From assembly GCA_947625015.1 (NCBI GenBank), contig CANQMR010000028.1, forward strand, positions 1-38,486: a DNA stretch of 38,486 nucleotides. Reading direction: 5' to 3'. Origin of the DNA: an uncultured Lachnospiraceae bacterium (GTDB lineage Bacteria > Bacillota > Clostridia > Lachnospirales > Lachnospiraceae). The position numbers and the translations under genes are program-made. The first letter of the stretch is position 1. Each line of letters opens with the position of its first letter. This document shows, in pieces, positions 34,378-38,486 of this stretch. The notes under the pieces are model-generated. The model was given only the letters and a program-made list of their open reading frames with translations. It had not been told where the DNA came from and did no database searches.

Positions 34378-35817
34378 TCAATTACTTCTTATCTTTAAAT
34401 ACAAACTGCTCATAATTGCTTTTATCGCACTATTATCCAAAACTAGTTCAATAACAAAATATACTATTATAGAAAATATAATGCTCACTATCATACGCAA
34501 CAAAATATTACCAATACTTTTTCCACAAATATAACAAACCAAAATAATTCCACAACAGCCAATCATTGTTTTTAAAATAACACCTAAATTATTTGCGATT
34601 GTAATCTCCTTTCTCACCATAAATTTAGATGTTAAATATACAATTGCCTCTGCCAGGATTGTTGTTACAGCCGCTCCAATTTGCCCCCATCTTGGAATCA
34701 AATACAAATTCAATCCGATATTAATCAAGGCACTTACCACTGTTATCCACATAACCCATTTTTCCTTATGCATCGGCATCAGTATACATTGCGTATATAT
34801 ATAGGAAAGTTCACAAAAAAGTATTGCCACGCAAAGCAAGATTAATGAATTTCTTGCTCCACCATATTCCTTCCCACCTAATACATATATAACTTCCTTG
34901 CTAACCATAATAAGGCCTACTGCCATTGGCACCATAAAGGATATCATTGACTTAAATATTTTGTCTAATGTAGCATAATACAAATCTTTATTTTTCCCCC
35001 AATAATAGGACAATCTAGGTATGGAAACAATAATTAATGCTCCTAATAATGTTTTTAAACCCGAATAGATCTTAGTAGAAAAACTATATAATCCGGTGAT
35101 GTAATCTGATGTCATGTATCCCAGCATTGTTATATCCGAACTAACATAAATCAAAATTGCCATATCGGACACAAAAATGGTAAATATCGGAAGAAGGTGT
35201 CTTTTTAAATTCGGAACTTTGGTGAGTCTTATATCAACATATCTTTTTACGCGGAACCAGTTTAACAGTCCCATTCCAACATTTGAAAGCACAGAAAGAG
35301 CAGCATATAAATATATATCTTCTTCATCTTTTACCAATAAAAACATTAATACTAATGAAATCAAGTTAAACAAAATGCTTCTGACAGTGATATATAGATA
35401 ATCTTCAAAAATTGATAAAACCCATCCAACCCCCAGGGTGCTAAACGCAATTGAAATGCTTATTATCATTATTAGCAAAATATATTCCCGAAGTTTGCTA
35501 CTAATCAACAATAACACAAACATAAAAATATAAGCTATTAATGTTGCAACAACATTTATTGTAAAAACCTCACTTACAAATTTTGTTATTTTTTTCTTAT
35601 CGTCTCGCAAGGCCGATCCATTCCTTACGCTATACCCCCCTATCCCAAGGATTGCCAGATATGAAAAGTATCCAACAAATGTGACACTAAAATTAATACG
35701 TCCAATATTGTCCACCCCCAGTACCCTGCTTATGTAAGGTAAAGTAATAATAGGAAATGCAATCTGGAGAACCGATTTAAAAGCATTTACAAAACTGTTA
35801 AATTTTAAGGAATGTAT
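34378..35817 (-). CDS. Wzx-type polysaccharide flippase, probable ATA start
   Basis: About 479 residues with about 12 to 14 membrane helices, of the MOP/Wzx family that flips lipid-linked repeat units. From a GTG at 35715 only a 445-residue protein results, which lacks the first helix. The frame is open further upstream and gives 'SLKFNSFVNAFKSVLQIA' then 'FPIITLPYISRVLG', the classic Wzx N-terminus. At the expected initiator position stands ATA (35815-35817), with AGGTG seven bases ahead; no ATG, GTG or TTG is available. So either ATA is used, or the start has been mutated, or translation is linked to the small overlapping frame at 35798-35872. Confidence 0.8.
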   Translation of the reverse strand: MHSLKFNSFVNAFKSVLQIAFPIITLPYISRVLGVDNIGRINFSVTFVGYFSYLAILGIGGYSVRNGSALRDDKKKITKFVSEVFTINVVATLIAYIFMFVLLLISSKLREYILLIMIISISIAFSTLGVGWVLSIFEDYLYITVRSILFNLISLVLMFLLVKDEEDIYLYAALSVLSNVGMGLLNWFRVKRYVDIRLTKVPNLKRHLLPIFTIFVSDMAILIYVSSDITMLGYMTSDYITGLYSFSTKIYSGLKTLLGALIIVSIPRLSYYWGKNKDLYYATLDKIFKSMISFMVPMAVGLIMVSKEVIYVLGGKEYGGARNSLILLCVAILFCELSYIYTQCILMPMHKEKWVMWITVVSALINIGLNLYLIPRWGQIGAAVTTILAEAIVYLTSKFMVRKEITIANNLGVILKTMIGCCGIILVCYICGKSIGNILLRMIVSIIFSIIVYFVIELVLDNSAIKAIMSSLYLKIRSN

Positions 35818-35872
35818 ATCGAACCACCTCTCCTCTTACCAATTCTTTTAACTCTTCCTCCTCCAAACTCAT
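35798..35872 (-). other. Small overlapping frame before the flippase
   Basis: A 24-codon frame, beginning MSLEEEELKELVRGEVVRY, runs from ATG 35872 to TAA 35798 and overlaps the proposed flippase start by 20 bases. It has no good ribosome site. It may be a leader peptide that couples translation, or nothing. One base less in the A-run near 35804-35807 would fuse it in frame to the flippase, so a frameshift is the rival explanation. Confidence 0.3.
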
Positions 35873-35910
35873 ATTTCAACGGTCACCCATTTAAACAAAA
35901 CTGATGCCAG

Positions 35911-36969
35911 CTAATGGTCTCTTTCTTGCCTAAGTTCATGCCATTTAGCCACATCTAATTTCCCAGGTCTTTGAAAATAACTCGGACTATAAAATTGATA
36001 TTCGTATTTAAGCCAATAAAATCCTAATGAATCTGCATCAACTAAAATTGTATGATTGCATAAAAATATGTCATATGCCTCTTTTGAATTTATATGCTCT
36101 TCTGCCCCTCTTTTTTGGCTATAAAAATTATACGCTATCCTCGTTTCTGGACATGCATACTCTGTGACTGCATCTTCAAATTCCTGCGGCACATTTATTC
36201 TGCAATCTACATCTGCCTTTTTCACCCAATCACAAAATCGAACGAATTTGTCCGATTGTTTAGCCTCCTCTCTCATTTTTACAGCTTCTGCAGTATCAAA
36301 TTCACAACTATAAAGCTTTTCTAGTATATCTACATTGCCAAATGCAAAAAAATCCGAAACGTAAAACGGTCTTGCATAGAAACTATTTAAGACTCCTCCG
36401 AGCAAAACTATTTTACCTTCTTGATAGTTCCCCTGTAATAAGGATATTGCACATGGATTATAATATCTCTGATCCGTTCGTGTTTTAGTCACATACTTTA
36501 CGCCGATTTTTTTTGCGTGCAATACACCAGCTAACGACGTAACCAATTGATAATTCAAATTACCTTTAGGACTCTCATTTGGATACTCATTTAATATCAC
36601 AATCGCACCTTCAGATTCTATTTTCTTAACAAGTTTTTCATCAGTATCCATCCAAGTTGAGACTATGATCTTAATCCCGTTGTAATACTTTCTATACATT
36701 TTTATTGTATTAAGTGTAAAATCATCTTTTGTCACAATAGGTCCTTGAAGAATTATAGCTGTATTACTAAAATCACGCATCGTCCCTTTCACTGGAAGAT
36801 CATTAACACATTTGGGGAAAGAACGTAAAAGAACATACTCATCTCCCGTATACAACTTCGCCATATACTTTTTCTTTAAAGCAAATCTCTTTTTAGAAGG
36901 CAAAATCCTAAGCATTAGATTCATTGGAAACACATACAGGCAAAGCAATAAATCTACAATCTTTTTCAT
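35911..36969 (-). CDS. WavE-like glycosyltransferase
   Basis: 352 residues with the WavE-type motifs 'TAIILQGPIVTKDDFTLNTIKMYRKYY' and 'IIVSTW' (about 70-105), 'VTKTRTDQRYY' and 'VLLGG' (about 160-195). The first ~25 residues are hydrophobic and may associate with the membrane. WavE is a family of lipopolysaccharide/surface-glycan transferases of unsettled specificity. GGAG precedes the ATG. It is the first intact gene of the glycan operon; the DNA upstream holds a gene remnant and a decayed transposase, so the original promoter may be lost. Confidence 0.82.
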   Translation of the reverse strand: MKKIVDLLLCLYVFPMNLMLRILPSKKRFALKKKYMAKLYTGDEYVLLRSFPKCVNDLPVKGTMRDFSNTAIILQGPIVTKDDFTLNTIKMYRKYYNGIKIIVSTWMDTDEKLVKKIESEGAIVILNEYPNESPKGNLNYQLVTSLAGVLHAKKIGVKYVTKTRTDQRYYNPCAISLLQGNYQEGKIVLLGGVLNSFYARPFYVSDFFAFGNVDILEKLYSCEFDTAEAVKMREEAKQSDKFVRFCDWVKKADVDCRINVPQEFEDAVTEYACPETRIAYNFYSQKRGAEEHINSKEAYDIFLCNHTILVDADSLGFYWLKYEYQFYSPSYFQRPGKLDVAKWHELRQERDH

Positions 36970-37007
36970 TCTAATTTTACTCCATATACTAAATTAAAAT
37001 AAAGTCG

Positions 37008-37109
37008 TTATTCCGACTGCATAAACCCTTTCAAGTTCTCCATCGTTCCCAGCACATAAATTTTTCCTGCATCCTAGTTGATAATAATCTTCATACCCTT
37101 CTCTTTCAA
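37008..37109 (-). pseudogene. Remnant: C-terminal tail of a nucleotidyltransferase
   Basis: The frame reads LKEKGMKIIIN, a TAG stop, then DAGKIYVLGTMENLKGFM and QSE before TAA. It aligns with the tail of the 31265-31984 enzyme (KKIVFKDVGEKMHGLGTPED, then LEMFLKE). Thus a third nucleotidyltransferase gene once ended just before the WavE-like gene and has been truncated and stopped. Confidence 0.6.
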
Positions 37110-37338
37110 TCATGTAAGTATATACGGTGACACAAGCAGGAACGATATAATTTTTGACCCAAATCCGCTTATGGTAAACCCAAGCGGATTCAGCGAAAGC
37201 TTTTTGAACCTTTGAGATTTATTGGTTCTTCTATGGTTTTCGGTGTTTTTCGTCTGCTGATGTTCTTAGTAGCCTTAACTACTCACTTCTGTTATTCTCT
37301 TTTTAGCCAAAAAATCAATTTTAAGGAGGTAAACAATT
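37110..37338. other. Gene-free stretch before the transposase, with a hairpin
   Basis: About 230 bases between the remnant and the transposase start. A 9-base perfect inverted repeat, AATCCGCTT at 37162-37170 and AAGCGGATT at 37182-37190, could form a hairpin; the loop itself holds GGT/ACC. AGGAGG at 37324-37329 serves the transposase. The left end of the insertion probably lies here, but no terminal inverted repeat or target duplication could be fixed. Confidence 0.5.
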
Positions 37339-38174
37339 ATGGCTACTAAGATCACCAACCAACTTATCCAACTCCCACCGGAGGTCTCTATCGACAGGGT
37401 CGTCAACCATCCTCACTCCATTGAGATCTTTCTCTCTTATCCCGAACAGCCTCGCCGATGTCCTTTCTGCGGCAGCTCTGACTGTGTCATCAAGGATTCC
37501 GGGCGTTGGAATGTCAACCGTTTCCACTGCAATATATCCGACGGCTCCATCGGCTGCGTTATCGACATCCTCCCTCGTATGGATCTTGAATACCTGCTCG
37601 CCTATTTCCGGGACTACTCTCCGGAGCAACGCCATCGCACCCGCTTCTTCTGCTGTAACATGCACGGCGGCTTTATCTCCTTCTCCAAGAGGTGCCTCCC
37701 GGATGTCATAGTATGTGTGTTCCATGTCGTCAGGCTCCTCAATGACAATGTCAATGAGATCCGCTACGGCCTTCAAAAGGCTTTCCGCTCCGATGGTGAT
37801 GAAACCTCCTATCAGATCCTGAAACGCTCCGCCAAACTCCTCACCACCTCTGCCTCAAATCAGGAGGAGTACCGGAAGGGCTCCTTTCCGCTCAAAACCG
37901 CACTGTTGGAACACGCTCTTGCTCTTTCCGGTGATCTCTGGGAAGCCTATAATGCCCTCACGGAGTTCCATGGCATTCTTGAAGAGTCTGCTTATTCTGT
38001 ACAGAGAACAATGCTCATAGACTGGCTTGACACTTATACTGCCTCTTCCCATGAGGCACTAGGCGGTGCGCCAACACTATCCGGCACTATCGCTCCCACA
38101 TCCAGAACAGCTGGAAGTATGGCAGAGCCAATAAATTCCTACGAGACACTCTTCTCCATAATACCTCCGAATAA
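37339..38174 (+). pseudogene. Decayed ISL3-family transposase
   Basis: The start has the ISL3 zinc-finger part ('RRCPFCGSSDCVIKDSGRW'), which then jumps straight into the catalytic-domain segment 'NRFHCNISDGSIGCVIDILPRMDLEYLLAYFRDYSPEQR', so an internal piece of roughly 100 residues is missing. 'VCVFHVVRLLND' also seems to have lost two residues. Near 38059-38061 the frame shifts by one base: the other frame continues 'RCANTIRHYRSHIQNSWKYG' until TAA at 38172-38174. A full ISL3 transposase has over 400 residues. This copy should be inactive. Confidence 0.8.
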
Positions 38175-38399
38175 AATCGTGTCAATTAACACAAGTGTAA
38201 AGCCACAGCCGGAATCCCATTACAGGATTCCCGGCATGCCTCATGGCTTTTGCTATATGCATTTTTATTGGGATCAGCTTCAGATAATTTCCAACATTAC
38301 AACACTATTCATTTTCCATTTTTATAATTATTTTTTTATGATTAATTTTTCTATAAAGTCTATTCACAAATAAATACTTATCGGTGAATACATTTCTGA
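38175..38399. other. Gene-free stretch after the transposase
   Basis: No credible gene. A hairpin with arms GGAATCC (38211-38217) and GGATTCC (38225-38231), extended by GCC/GGC, has no T run. It may belong to the right end of the insertion element. AT-rich beyond 38290. Confidence 0.4.
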
Positions 38400-38486
38400 T
38401 TATAATCCCTCATCTTCACAACATTCCACTGCACACCATTCATCTCGCTTTGAAGATATGGCATAACTTGACTTTAATCCGCTCGG
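38400..38486 (-). CDS. Possible C-terminal end of a gene entering from the right
   Basis: A minus-strand frame is open from the window edge to TAA at 38402-38400 and encodes 28 residues, beginning PSGLKSSYAISSKRDEWCAV. I do not recognise it. A short open frame at a window edge can occur by chance. Confidence 0.2.
   Translation of the reverse strand, partial: PSGLKSSYAISSKRDEWCAVECCEDEGL

Noticed and set aside
37162-37190. The AATCCGCTT/AAGCGGATT hairpin as a rho-independent terminator or IS end
   Set aside because: No T run follows directly on either strand and no partner repeat was found on the right side of the transposase; kept only as a hairpin.
37120-37250. A minus-strand reading KAFAESAWVYHKRIWVKNYI as a protein fragment
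   Set aside because: A second frame over the same bases matches the nucleotidyltransferase tails better further down; this one has no recognised relatives and was judged chance.
37321-37776. A 151-codon minus-strand frame opposite the transposase
   Set aside because: It is the antisense shadow of the ISL3-type coding sequence.
1-38486. CRISPR array, tRNA or rRNA genes
   Set aside because: No regularly spaced repeats of suitable length and no tRNA or rRNA signatures were seen on reading; a covariance search would be decisive.

Overview
The window looks like the chromosome of an anaerobic, gut-type Clostridia (most likely Lachnospiraceae). This rests on a leucine-family T-box leader, a CIRCE/HrcA heat-shock operator, VanRS/OmpR-type two-component pairs beside ABC exporters, HipBA and ISL3-type sequences, strong AGGAGG ribosome sites and frequent GTG/TTG starts. 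No rRNA, tRNA or CRISPR array was seen. The assignment is by character, not by species match.

Layout. 1-2138: T-box leader and leuA. 2139-8557: a MacAB-like tripartite ABC exporter (minus strand) divergent from its probable two-component regulator (plus strand), with helically phased TTGAA-type repeats between them. 8646-9881: glyA. 9972-11621: a DUF551 protein, an Ig-like/leucine-rich-repeat protein and a small XRE regulator. 11654-15232: a probable minus-strand operon hipB-hipA-EAL phosphodiesterase-metallophosphoesterase, driven by a near-perfect sigma-A promoter flanked by direct repeats. 15323-17911: clpB under CIRCE. 18087-20671: a RhuM-family gene and a divergent SPFH protein plus ribbon-helix-helix pair with a 26-bp palindrome over its promoter. 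20666-28138: a YfhO-like membrane protein, a VanRS-like two-component pair and a three-gene ABC exporter; the regulator and exporter promoters both carry tandem 11-mers of the same type. 28415-30811: an AAA_14/DUF4143 ATPase and a Rpn-like PD-(D/E)XK protein.

31100-38486 is a glycan locus on the minus strand, AT-rich and eroded at its edges. Reading in transcription order it holds a remnant of a nucleotidyltransferase, a WavE-like glycosyltransferase, a Wzx-type flippase whose natural start appears to be an ATA codon, a GDPD-like phosphodiesterase, a HAD phosphatase, a nucleotidyltransferase with an altered nucleotide loop, a cupin and a second nucleotidyltransferase. It ends in a gene remnant and a terminator. 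Its upstream end is damaged by a decayed ISL3-type transposase. The gene set suggests synthesis of an activated small (poly)phosphate or sugar building block for a surface polymer; the chemistry is not determined by sequence alone.

The most interesting signals are regulatory: the shared tandem 11-mers linking the VanR-like regulator to its ABC exporter, the SPFH operator palindrome, the direct repeats at the hipBA promoter with linkage to c-di-GMP turnover, and the non-canonical start of the flippase.
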